The notes under the pieces are model-generated. The model was not told where the DNA came from. It searched no databases and was given only the letters and a program-made list of their open reading frames with translations. A program made the translations under genes and the position numbers. This document shows positions 10,577 through 25,809 of a stretch of DNA of 36,013 nt, in pieces. The number at the start of each line of letters is the position of its first letter. Position 1 is the stretch's first letter. Source of the stretch: Hymenochaete sp. R1 (lineage: Eukaryota > Basidiomycota > Agaricomycetes > Hymenochaetales > Hymenochaetaceae); assembly GCA_019400425.1 (NCBI GenBank), contig JAFREE010000204.1, positions 1 through 36,013 of the forward strand, in the 5' to 3' direction.

Positions 10577-12719
10577 TCACCACCCAAAGTACCTGTCGGT
10601 TGCAACGTTTCGTCAATAATATGCTGGGAAAAGGAATGGAATGGAACATACTCTTCATGCACCTGTACTCCACCACAAGCAGCTCTAATGCCCGCAGGCA
10701 CACCATTGGCCAGCTTGCGTATGTCGTGAATGAGATGCGAAGGCCCACAAACCCCGATCGCCACCCCTCGAGCATTTTCGAGCGATGAAACGGAACGAGT
10801 TATGCCTTCGAGCGCCAGTCCGAGCATTGGCCTTCCGGGTTTCACACTGAGTCTGTCTGGCAGAACTGATAAAACCGGCAATGTCGTTATCGTCGAAGGC
10901 GATGGTGTCATTTCTTTTTGATTCTCGGAAAGGAGCGCAGTTGCACGCGTATAAAATATGCGGACGTTGACTTGCACACCCGATGAAGGGGTTATAAACT
11001 CTAGAATGGAGATAAACGACGAAAGGAGCGAGGACACCGACTCTGATAACAAATAGCTAATATTAGGAAGGAAGTTTTAGTTTATTTCCAATGATGCTCG
11101 ACACTCGCCTTTGTCCTGCGTGATCCAAATGATTTCCAGGAATTGCAACGATGATCCACCGACTCGGAAACGAGCGTCTCGAGCGAGCCCCTCTGCCTGA
11201 CTCAGCACAAAAGTGACGCCACTGCCTCCCCCAACGAGCATCACCGCAGAGAAGTCGGGGAGCGATACGTTACCCAGTCCCCCATATGGGCCTTCGATCA
11301 TGACACGAATGTCGCGCCCGCTCACGCTACTTTCACCTCCGCCGCCGGCGGTGGTGCGCTCCGAAGCTTCGTATAGCCGTTTTGTCCAGGGTCCCGTGTT
11401 CTTCGCAAATAGGACCATACCTGACTCACCAGCCGACTCGGGCACATTGGCAACCGTGAACGGATGCGCGACGAGCCAGCCAACGTAGCCCATCTCACCA
11501 GATAGCACACGAAGTCGCACATGCTGACCAGCGCGCCAGCCGGACTTGATGGAAGGCAGCTCGATCCGAGTGAAACCAAGCTCGGGTATTGTCGAGATAT
11601 GAGCGATGGGCAGACGCGTCTTGTAAAGCCGCAAAGCCTGGTCGAAAAGGTAAGTCGCAGCACCAGCAACGACCCAACGGATCGTGGCTTTTTTATGTTG
11701 GCACAGCTGCGAGATAGGCAATGCTACGTAAGTCACTACTCAAGAAAATAGACAGGTGATATCACTCACAAATACAATGAAGAGTAGTATGCCGAGAATA
11801 TGTGAGCATAGAAAAGTTTTATATGCCCGATTCCGAACATAAGGGAGCGAAGCAAAAAACAGAAGTTCGATCCCAAGGAGCGCGACGAGGCCGTGGATGT
11901 TCGAAGGCTTTTGGAAATGCTGAGTCAAAGTCAAATTGCCCTTGTAAGTCCATTGGTAGACTATCGATATCATGAGCATCATGCTCCGTTTAGGCTACAA
12001 ATAGGAATACATACTGAAACCCAAAAGATGGAGATTGGCGGCGATGAAGCTTGCGATGCCGAACCATCGATGTAAGAAATTCAACTAAAAAAAATCTGTC
12101 AAGTGTTTTTCCAGGAAACGTCAGGTGTTGCGCTCACTTTTTCATAACCTAATCCGACTAAAATACCAATGACATTGTTCTTGGTGCCCAAGGCAACCGT
12201 GATAGGAAGGAAAGCACAAGCAATCCATCCCAAACGCATAGGTGTTTTGATTGGATCACCTTTCGCGACCCAAGCCATGAGGAAGCAAGCGGCAATGAAA
12301 ACGAGGAGCAGCAGGAGCTTTCCCATTGTAAGATTATGCGAAATGTGGATGCCTAACAATGCATATAGGCGGTGGGCGACAATGGAGAGAATTGAAGGAC
12401 GGATTGGAGGCGAAACGTCTCGGTCGTCTTCCTCCTTCGTCGACGACTCGGCCGATGACGAACTATGTTTCTCCAACGAGCTATTCGGCTTTGTCGAAAG
12501 AGTGGGTAGTAAGTCGACTGGGCTAGAAGGCTGGGAGTTCTCGGGGAACGCCGGATGCCGTGTAAGTGGACGAAAGGAGAGGGCACGAAGACTCTGCCTC
12601 CAGGACGTTTGTCGCGAGAGGCGAGCAATGAGTCGTGGGAGTGAGAGCAAGAAGAAAGCGAAAGCTATACATAAAATTGTAATATCACCCCAGATAACGA
12701 CTCTCTCGTCTCTGTGCAT
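10577..12719 (-). CDS. Ferric/metalloreductase (FRE/NOX superfamily), 615 aa, tandem copy 2
   Basis: Paralog of the gene at 7310-9445, same strand, six exons with identical phases and identical lengths for exon 2 (70 nt) and exon 6 (16 nt). Exons: 12719-12138, 12084-12015, 11960-11770, 11706-11109, 11042-10652, 10592-10577 (1848 nt). It starts MHRDERVVIWGDITILC, aligning with copy 1, and keeps VALGTKNNVIGIL, the His pairs H199/H213 and H271/H285 (13-residue spacing), HPFTVANVP, GPYGGLGN, VGGGSGVTF, VCGPSHL and HEEYFGW at the C-terminus. The last intron (10593-10651) has GTATGT and CGACAG sites; missing it gives a false tail. Intron 4 appears to be GC-AG. An alternative GT-AG choice (GTGTCG to TATTAG) also keeps the frame but inserts extra residues relative to copy 1. 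Two exact extended GATA motifs lie upstream, suggesting iron-dependent control. Confidence 0.93.
11043..11108 (-). other. Probable GC-AG intron 4 of ferric reductase copy 2
   Basis: The donor reads AAAG|GCGAGT and the acceptor TTATCAG with a CTAATAT branch point about 18 nt before it. The tandem paralog has GT (CAAG|GTCAGT) at exactly the same codon and phase, joining DQ-A-SV; here the join is DK-E-SV. This supports a GT-to-GC change in one copy. Confidence 0.6.
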
Positions 12720-12860
12720 GGCTGTTTATCTGAACAAGCCTTGATGCTTTAGGAGTGATAGCTGGGGAGGCGAGACACTTAGTTAGAGACAGCTGATGCA
12801 CCGAGGGGGATTAAATAAGAGATAAATGGGTATTGCAGTAGGTTAAGTAGATGAATGTAT

Positions 12861-12869
12861 ATCTGATAA
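12861..12869 (+). promoter_or_regulatory. Extended iron-GATA site ATCTGATAA
   Basis: Exact match to ATCWGATAA, the motif known for fungal iron-responsive GATA repressors (SreA/Sre1/Urbs1 family). It lies 142 bp upstream of the ATG of ferric reductase copy 2. Function is inferred from sequence and position. Confidence 0.55.
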
Positions 12870-13183
12870 GTGATATGCATGAAAAGAGGCTGACTGACGT
12901 CGTAAGACGTGAGCTGAGGGATTCGTCGGGGAGCCCTTAGGCGAACTGACATCCGTTGAGCGGCACAGCTGCCCTCCTTTTTTCTTGCACCGCATGGTCA
13001 TATCGCGAAAATAGATTCCTGCATCCAATCCACTTTCTGGCCTAGAAAATTTTGCAATTATGGGTGGCCAAGTGGCACGTTGCAAAGGGATCTTTGGTTC
13101 AAGACCGCGGTGAATGAAGTGGAAGAAGGTAAGACGCGATGCAACCCATGCGGAACCGACGGAGCCAATGTCAGATAAACATT

Positions 13184-13192
13184 TTATCAGAT
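13184..13192 (-). promoter_or_regulatory. Second extended iron-GATA site ATCTGATAA (minus strand)
   Basis: Plus-strand TTATCAGAT reads ATCTGATAA on the minus strand, 465 bp upstream of the ferric reductase copy 2 ATG. A near match, GTCAGATAA, lies just beside it at 13170-13178 in the opposite orientation. Confidence 0.5.
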
Positions 13193-13463
13193 CATCTGTG
13201 TGTCGGCCGATTCGAAGCTTCGAAGCAAGCAGAAATTATAAGAAGCTAGACATTGCGTCCAACAAGTAATCATTCCATTTTGGTCTTACAGAGTCCGTTC
13301 TGAATCAATACATTTCATTTCGATGATAAGACAGTCCCATCTAAACAAGATAATAATGGTCATTTCAGATCTGGGCTACACACACACTAGAACCGTACAC
13401 CGACACATGTAGGCCTATTCTTATACGTCTCCTGAAATATCGCAAGAGGAAAGCGGAACGCAT

Positions 13464-18540
<5,077 letters not shown>

Positions 18541-20243
18541 TGCCAATGTGCAGGCTATGCACTTTATCAACGACAGTAAGAAGAGAAGATATGACGAGAA
18601 AGGGTCAAGTCTTTTATTTAAGCGAGACGGTCGGATCTTTCAGGCGTCCCACTGCTCACAGCGATGAGCAGGTCGAGAGTGGGTGCATGAAAAACTTCAA
18701 AAAGCTGCGGGCGTCGGTGCCGATCGTTCCTCTCAGGCTTCACGCTTCACGCTGACGGCCGCTGTGTATCCATCCACCATCCGCCGACTATGACATTCTC
18801 AGCCGTTTTCCGCACGTTGGCAACATCGGTCACTGTGGGCTTTCTTGCGGCAGTACGATAAGCGCCCAGAGGCTGTATCTTAATCAGCAACGTAATGTTA
18901 TTGTAGTAGTGTCCCTCAAAGTCTCCCGTGATCACCAGGGAAATTGGCAACGCCCATCTGACTGCCAGTGGTCAGCCATAAACTTTCGTTATCTATGCTA
19001 TTTCGAGCACTGTCTATGCCTAATTGAGGAGACTACTGGCTTCCTTGGCTCAGTAGCAGCTATGGAGGAGCACGATTCGTCTCCGCTCCGTCTCTCCTCA
19101 TTTTCTTTTCTTGTGAGTCTCAATCTTCTATTTCCCTTTGGTTCGTCTCTCTAACACCCTTGTCTTATCTAGGCAAACTCAAACGCTATCCGACAACCGG
19201 CGCATGTTCTGTATATTGATATTGCTAATAATGGCGATTCTATCTTTGAATTATGGAGAGTGGGCCACCGTCGGGTCGACGTAGAGTTTAGTACTGACTT
19301 GATTCGGACGAGTGCCAAAGTTGTCACAACTTGCCGCACAAGCAAACGTGAGAATGCACAATAGTGTGACGTTGACTAAGTGGCATTTGCGTCGGTGGGG
19401 GCGCAAAAATTATGTACCTTGGTCATATGTAAGTGGCGACTTCAATTTTGCGTCTGAACTTTGGCACTTACAGGTAGCGATTCGGATTCCCACTCGTCAA
19501 GTACCCAGGAGTAGTTTTGCATCCCCGAAGACTTCCGACGGACGTGACGGCGGAACATCATTACCGGATTTTTGATGGGGCAAGGAGGAATAAGGGTTGT
19601 GGGGGGAGGTAGCCGTCCGACTTCTAGACGGCTACCAGGGTCGATCAGCACATAATAGGAGAACGCGAACTGTGCAGACCTAGCAAACTTGAGGCGTTTC
19701 GTTCTGCAGCGAGAATGTGGCGCAAAAGGTGTCCTCGTGTCGGGTCGCTTGAGGATGTGGCGAAACATCCGGATGTTGACCCGACCGACCACCAAAATCG
19801 CCACTGACAAATGACAGACAACTTGAAGGCAATGCAAAGGAAGGAAACCCGAATTCTCTCTCTTCATCTGCTTTAGAACTTGAAATGTTCATGCCAGAAA
19901 TACGCAGTCTGTCCCAGGTAATCCAAATGTTGGACTTTGAGGTGAAGTGAACGACAGCCAAATTCTAACGCAATGTCCAGTAAACTCTTGACGAAGCGAG
20001 ACAAACGCATCGAAAACATACAAAACAGTTTTCTCAAAGGGGCTATTTGCCAATACCGATAATTCTGGATGCCACATCGACGACCCGCTTAATCTGGAGC
20101 TGGCGTATACCTCCAGAATATAGGGGAGGCGTTTGCATATAAATGAAGGCTGACGAGGGTTTAGATATTCATCCAAGTCATCAATCTCTTTCCGCTCTAC
20201 TCAGTCACCCAGTCTCAGTGCCAGTGCATTTCTCGCTTCAAAC
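18541..20243. other. Intergenic with a possible unresolved gene at about 19063-19575 (+)
   Basis: AROM upstream region plus about 1.5 kb without a firm gene. On the plus strand an ATG at 19063 opens MEEHDSSPLRLSSFSFL, followed by a good donor (GTGAGT at 19114), an acceptor at about 19173 and an open continuation (ANSNAIRQPAHVLYIDIANN). A second GTAAGT...TTACAG pair lies near 19431-19474. I could not chain these into one convincing protein and recognise no family, so this is either a small fast-evolving gene or chance. Confidence 0.3.
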
Positions 20244-20788
20244 ATGACACAGGAATTTAACGGCGTACCAATGGACATCAATCGACCGTGTCTTACAACA
20301 CTGTACGATTGTACGTCTAAGCTCGACAAATCAATTCAATTGACTGGATGAACTTATCAACTTGTTGCCAGTTATATACAATCAAACTCAGAGGCACGAC
20401 ATTGCTATTGGTTTGACTAGGTCAAAGTATCTTGACGCTTCACAACAAGAAAGAGTGAAACAATGTGCGTATACTGAGGGCTGTTATCTTCACACCCAAT
20501 TGACTCTACCCAGGTTTCGGAGAGGCACAGCTACCACCCATATTTTTTCCAGAAAATCATGATATTTTCATTATTTGCAGTAAGAGCCCTTTCCTCTAGT
20601 TTTTTATTGTGATTCTGCAACTCACGCCCCCGGGGTTCAAAGTCGAATTCACGGGCAAAGACGGTCAAAGGCATATTTACCCTATTTCAGACGTGAACGG
20701 ACGTGGAAACGAGGCAGGATTTGTGGATGACATCATCGAGGAATGGAACGAACACATGGCACACATCGAGAAGATTGGTATTCTCTGA
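20244..20788 (+). CDS. Small hypothetical protein, 123 aa, four exons
   Basis: No family recognised. Exons 20244-20310, 20372-20464, 20514-20579 and 20643-20788 (372 nt). It starts MTQEFNGVPMDINRPCLTTL, contains QTQRHDIAIGLTRSKYLDAS and GEAQLPPIFFPENHDIF, and ends FVDDIIEEWNEHMAHIEKIGIL. Introns 1 and 2 have GTACGT/TGCCAG and GTGCGT/CCCAG signals and both are needed to keep the frame. Intron 3 (GTAAGA to TTCAAAG) is less certain: the same downstream frame is also open further upstream (LTPPGFKVEF), so the true acceptor or donor may differ. The protein is probably soluble, with no signal peptide or TM. Codon use and protein-like composition across the exons favour a real gene. Confidence 0.5.
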
Positions 20789-21008
20789 AACCTGGAAATG
20801 GAATGCCTACTTGGCAGCAATAGTAATAAATGAGTCCAGTTGAATAATAGATAAAATAATGAATTTGAATATGAGCAGAAAATACATTCATTCGATCAGC
20901 ACCTCAGGTAGTGCGAACTGGTCAGATATCCTTCGATGCTTCACCAGCAGTGCTGCACATTCGAGTTGCCCTCAAATTTACTATTCAAATGTTCTAGTCC
21001 AAGGGCAT

Positions 21009-22711
21009 TTAATACATTAATACAAGTTTACGCAAGGTTTCCTCCTCTCCCGGAACAGTCAATTGCGCGTCCAATGTCTTTATAAAGAAAGAAAAATATT
21101 ATCAGCATAGACTGTACCAATATGATAGTAGCAAAGCATACCAAATTGACAGCCAAGAATCTTCTGACAAGTTCTTGACCCATCGCCTCGATCATTCCCT
21201 TATCGTATTCGAGGATGGCACGAGCTTCTTCCAGATTCAAGGGCATACGTCTATCGACACCAAATTCCCTCCGTTTCTCATCACTCAACTCGTTCGCTGT
21301 CACGTGCAACCCATGGGCCCTGAGTCGAGTTTTCTCGCGAACTCCCAACATCCCCGCCGAAAGAAGGGAAGCGACAGCAAGATAGGGACACGCCGTCCCA
21401 TCCACGCTCTTTATCTCGAAGCGAGATGCGGTACCACGTCCTGTGAGCCGAACAGGTACTTCTTTGTTGTCGCGACCCCATGAGACGTAGGTCCCACCGG
21501 ACCAGACGCCGTCTACCATACGTGCATAGGAGGCCCGCGTAGGGAGAGTAAAGAGCGTGGCGGCAGCTAGATGGTCCATAAGTCCCGCTAGGAAAGCAGA
21601 TTCCAAGGGGGACAAATGGGTAGTCTGACCACCAGTTACGGGGACTGATATACGATCTGAAGGCCAGGTGCTTGAACGTAAAGAGATATGGGTGTGTGCT
21701 GCGGTGCCGCCTGAAATGGAAAAACTAAGTTCGGACCGATTTCAATATCTAGCACTACGAAACTTACAGTTATCTTTGTACAGGCGAGGCGCAAGTGTCG
21801 CTCGCATGCCATGCTTGGCCGCAATGTTCATTATTATCTCTCGCGTCGCGACAAGGGCATCGCAAGCCTGTAGAGGCGGAAGAGGGCCAGTGACAATCTC
21901 GTACTAAATTTTTGGTTAGCATAGGAATCGAAACAAATGTTGCAAATGTACTTACTTGGCCCGGCGCAGCTTCGGCATGGTACATTTGCAATTCGATACC
22001 GGCGGTCTCTAAAGCATCTGCTATCTCTTCCAGAGCCGCAGCCTCGCTGGATCCGGCGAGAATCGCAGCGGACTCGGACCAGCCATACTCGTTCGAACCG
22101 ACAAGTGGGTCGATAGATGTAAGAAAAACGACTTCTGTCTCAACCCCAATGAGGAATTCTACGTCGTCAGTCCGTTTCGCATCACTTGGATAAGGGCGTT
22201 AGAGCAGGTTGAGAGGGGAGATGTAAACCGACGGACGTCACTATTTTTTGCAAGGCGGCGCGAGGGCAAATTGCGGATGTAAATGTATCGATTCCGGTAG
22301 GTACCTCCTTTTCCTCAAACCAGCCGAACACAATCGCGTGCCCTGGAGCATAAGGGAGTAGCCTTGCGGAGCTCAAGTCGAAAGCGTAAACGTATTCGCC
22401 CGTTGAGTTCACCCCTTCGACCATAGATATATTGACTAGTCCGAGGGATACATACGCAAGATGAATTCCCGCGTGTCTGTTTATCTTCACTGCATTTCGA
22501 TCTTGTTTTTCCTTTGTTCGACGCATGTCAGCTATAGGGCACACTAGTAGTAGTGACAGCGACTCACGCCTTGCCCGCTCTCTGATTCGTTCAGCTGCTT
22601 GAAGTGCGCGATTGGTAACACTCTGTAACGGACAATGTTACTAAAGTCCACCCAATAGACACGAACGAAGCGAACGCCGTTTTGCTTGAACCAGCTGAGA
22701 GGACTCGACAT
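21009..22711 (-). CDS. Glutamine-synthetase-like protein (GS superfamily, class I-like fold), 473 aa
   Basis: Homologous to GlnA-type ligases that join ammonia or an amine to the gamma-carboxyl of glutamate; the real substrate of these fungal stand-alone GS-like proteins is not established. Exons: 22711-22568, 22511-22237, 22184-21956, 21903-21768, 21710-21142, 21077-21009 (1422 nt). N-terminal beta-grasp: SPLSWFKQNGVRFVRVYWVD. Catalytic domain: FLIGVETEVVFL, the Glu-bearing YHAEAAPGQYEI, KDNCGTAAHTHISL, SYARMVDGVWSGGTYVSWG, DNKEVPVRL and FEIKSVDGTACPYLA, where canonical GS usually has ANPYLA, so Asn is Cys here. The C-terminus LTVPGEEETLRKLVLMY is recovered only by splicing intron 5 (21078-21141). 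Introns 1 and 2 use CAAAG and CCAAG acceptors with CTGAC/CTAAC branch points and a weak GTCCGT donor in intron 2. It is divergent from the NADH dehydrogenase gene, 645 bp away. Confidence 0.88.
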
Positions 22712-23356
22712 GATGGTTTGGGACTGATAAAAGACTCGAGAACGCAAGATTAGACTTAAGCTTGCGTCAAAGAACGGGAGTTTTCCGAGCCCGGAGTCGA
22801 CCGCTGATGCTAAGTCCGGTTTGATGCCGACGCTGACATGGTCATTCACGATTTAGTATCGCGATTGAGCCTCGAGGTGTACCCCGTGTCTTGAACATCG
22901 AACGAACTTACTTGGGGCTCTCTCTTTCTGCTCATATGTCGTCCATTGCCAGTACATTCATGAGTCGTTCAAGCTTGTATACGCTTTCGCGATAGCACAT
23001 GAACTCGAGGTTATTCTCGTAAGCCACCAATATTTATTTTCAAGTTTCCAGAAGTATAGCTTGGAGGTAAACTGCTTGCTCTCAGACGTCTGCCGGTGCC
23101 AATGCGCCCGAAAAGTGATCGATTGGTGAAAAAGACGGTGACGGCGCGGAAGGAAGGAAGGGTGTAATATGATAGGCTGTTCGGGTAGGTGGCCAATGAC
23201 GATAAGCTTGTTTTTTCATAAGCACTCATCCGGTCCGTGCTCAGCGCGTCGTTCAAGTTCGCATGCAAAACTTCCTCTGGATCACCCGCCCTTTCGCCTT
23301 CACCCTCCGCTCGTCGTTACCGTCGCCGTCAACATCGCTGCGCTTGACTTGCACCG
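22712..23356. promoter_or_regulatory. Divergent upstream region of the GS-like and NADH dehydrogenase genes
   Basis: These 645 bp separate two divergently read start codons and should contain both promoters. I see no TATA box of good quality and no RNA gene. Short open frames here lack support. Confidence 0.45.
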
Positions 23357-25374
23357 ATGCATCTTGCAAGGAGTAGGTGGTCTACGTGTGCTTGGAATGT
23401 AATCCATTTCTGACTGATACTTGTGCAAAATAGCATCCACGCTTGTGACGGCTGTTGCACGCAGAGCTGCACGTCCTGCAGCCCTTCCGCGCTCACGCTG
23501 GCTCGTTGCGCAAAAGTTCTCTTCATCTTCCAGGCTGCTCGCAGAAGCGCAGGCTTCTACAGTAGTGAGTGCGGTTTCTGAGGACGTCATGAGTGTCAAA
23601 ACCATTGACATACTTCTACAGTCGCCTGCTACGCCACCTACTAATGGTAACGGAAAAAATGGCAAGTGGAGGTCTTTCCTCCAGAATCTTGGTCGCGTTA
23701 CCCTTGTTACTCTCGTGGCAACCACCGGCGCCTTCGTTTACTTCACCCAAAAGGACAGGCATCCTGGGGAGCAGCAACCGTTTGATGACACCAAGAAGAC
23801 TATCGTCGTGCTTGGTAGCGGTTGGGGAGCGACAAGCTTTCTCAGAAAGTTGGACACTGAAGATTACAACGTGGTGCGTAAAAATTAAACCTATGGAACG
23901 AAGCTATGGCTAAGATTGCTACTTAGATTGTTGTTAGTCCGAAGAATTACTTTTTGTTCACACCTTTGCTTCCGTCGGTTGCCGTCGGAACGATTGGAGC
24001 TCGTTCTATCATCCAGCGTGCGTTCATCCTTGCCCCATAAATCAAATTGTTCTGACATTTCCTCAGCGACTCGTTATTTGACCCGTCACAAGAAGCGAAT
24101 TGTGTCTGTTGTAGAAGCCGATGCACAGGAAGTCGACCCAGTGAATAAGACCGTCACGGTCTCTGATACCTCCGAGATCAAAGGCCAGACTTCGACGCGT
24201 TCCATACCTTACGACTATCTCATTATGTCCGTCGGAGCGGAGGTTCAAACGTTTGGTATTCCGGGAGTTCAGGAGCATGCTTGCTTCATGAAGGAACTTC
24301 ACGACGCTGAGAAAGCACAACGGCAGTTCATGGATTGTGTGGAGACCGCCGCTTTCCCCGGTCAAAGTGCCGAAGAGATCGCCCGCCTTCTTCATGTTGT
24401 AGTCGTTGGTGGCGGTCCGACTGGCGTCGAACTTTCTGGGGAACTGCATGACTTCTTGGAAGACGATCTCCGAGCCTGGTATCCCGAATTGGCTGGGAAC
24501 ATCCGTATCACCCTCGTCGAAGCGCTTCCCTCGGTATTGCCTATGTTCAGCAAGCAGCTGATCGAATACACAGAATCGACATTCAAAGACGCCAAAATCG
24601 ACGTCTTGACCAAGACAATGGTCAAGGGCGTCAAGGAGAAGACTGTTCTCCTCCAAATGCCTGATAAGACAATGAAGGAGGTACCATACGGCATGCTCGT
24701 CTGGGCTGGCGGAAACAAAGCTCGCAAGATTTCACTGGACCTGATGGGCAAGTTCCCCGCCGAGCAGACCAATCGCCGCGGTATCACCGTCGACGAACAT
24801 CTCGTTATGAAAGGGTCGGGAGGTAGCATCTACGCCATCGGTGACTGTACGGCATCACAATACGCACCGACGGCCCAAGTTGCTAGCCAGCAGGGTGCGT
24901 ACCTTGCTCGCCAGTTCAAACAGATGGCGAAGCGCGATGCCTTGGAAAGCGAACTGGCTGTTGCGCTTGAGCAGGATCCGGAGAAAGTTGCAAAGACTGA
25001 AAAGCAGCTGGAGAAGGCGTCGCACCCCAGGCCATTCCATTACACCCACCAGGGATCTCTTGCGTATATCGGCTCTGAAAAGGCTATCGCGGACATGTCA
25101 ATTTTCAACGGTAACGTGCGTCTTACTTTCAATGATTTCAAACGCAGTGTTATGATTTATTGACTACCTCACATCAGATTGCTTCGGGTGGTGTCGCCAC
25201 TTATCTCTTCTGGAGAAGTGTATACCTCAGCACGCTTTTCTCCCTCAGGAACCGTGCTCTAGTTGCGAATGACTGGCTCAAAGTGAAACTTTTTGGCCGG
25301 TAAGTCTTATATCCAGAGCTGCCTGTACATCTCTAACTTACGTTTGTTTTGATAGTGACGTGAGCCGAGATTAG
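23357..25374 (+). CDS. Mitochondrial type II (alternative, rotenone-insensitive) NADH:ubiquinone oxidoreductase, 578 aa
   Basis: Oxidises NADH and reduces ubiquinone without pumping protons; an NDE/NDI-type protein of the inner mitochondrial membrane. Exons: 23357-23372, 23434-23873, 23927-24017, 24067-25115, 25178-25299, 25356-25374 (1737 nt). The first coding exon is only 16 nt (MHLAR plus one base) and splices into [20 protein letters not shown], giving an Arg-rich targeting presequence. A TM segment follows (about 88-104, [16 protein letters not shown]), then the first Rossmann fold for FAD ([17 protein letters not shown]), [17 protein letters not shown], the second fold for NADH ([17 protein letters not shown]), [19 protein letters not shown] and [17 protein letters not shown]. 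The C-terminus [23 protein letters not shown] is typical of the family. I see no EF-hand insertion. The TM plus presequence fits an external, intermembrane-space-facing enzyme, but side is inferred. Confidence 0.94.
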
Positions 25375-25809
25375 TTTGCATTGGGTTCTTGCCTACCTCT
25401 CAGGAAATTAGACCACATTTTATCTCTTGGACAATCCGACGTAGACTATAGATTCTATCTTATATATACTCCATCATTATGTTTTCACTTGCCTTCCCGT
25501 CTCTGAATATTAACGGAGACTCTTCCCCTCGTTCTGGTTTACATTTTTTCTCTTTCGTATAGCCTGTGGTTTACTCCATGCCGTCGGGCATTTCTAATCA
25601 ACAATTGTGTGCCAGGAAAAGTGCACCACATAACCCAGAATTGCCTTTCACCGAACAATGCTTACAGCAACGATATAAGACGATGGTGTCCGTTAATAAA
25701 ATTTATTGCATCGAGAGTAAGTAGGCATAATCATGAATAACATGATAATCGAAACATAAGTACATGAGCTTCCGTTGGTCATAAACCGCGTAAAGTCTTT
25801 CAAAGGACA
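25375..25809. other. Convergent intergenic region
   Basis: 3' flanks of the plus-strand NADH dehydrogenase gene and the minus-strand large gene. AT-rich, with TTATATATA and AATAAAATTTATT-like stretches suitable for 3'-end formation on either strand; no gene seen. Confidence 0.5.

Larger units (their letters stand above)
12720..13463. promoter_or_regulatory. Upstream region of ferric reductase copy 2, rich in GATA sites; AROM 3' flank
   Basis: The 744 bp between the ferric reductase copy 2 start and the AROM stop contain at least six GATAA cores: 12820-12825, 12861-12869, 13171-13178, 13184-13192 (minus), 13324-13329 and 13348-13353. Two of them are complete ATCTGATAA. Those nearest 13463 may lie in AROM 3' sequence rather than in the promoter. 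Confidence 0.5.

Noticed and set aside
12169..12744. A 191-residue open frame on the plus strand opposite ferric reductase copy 2 exon 1
   Set aside because: It mirrors a well-supported coding exon, has no domain of its own and the opposite strand carries the conserved motifs.
18747..18950. A 67-residue minus-strand frame upstream of AROM
   Set aside because: Short, no family resemblance and in the expected AROM promoter region.
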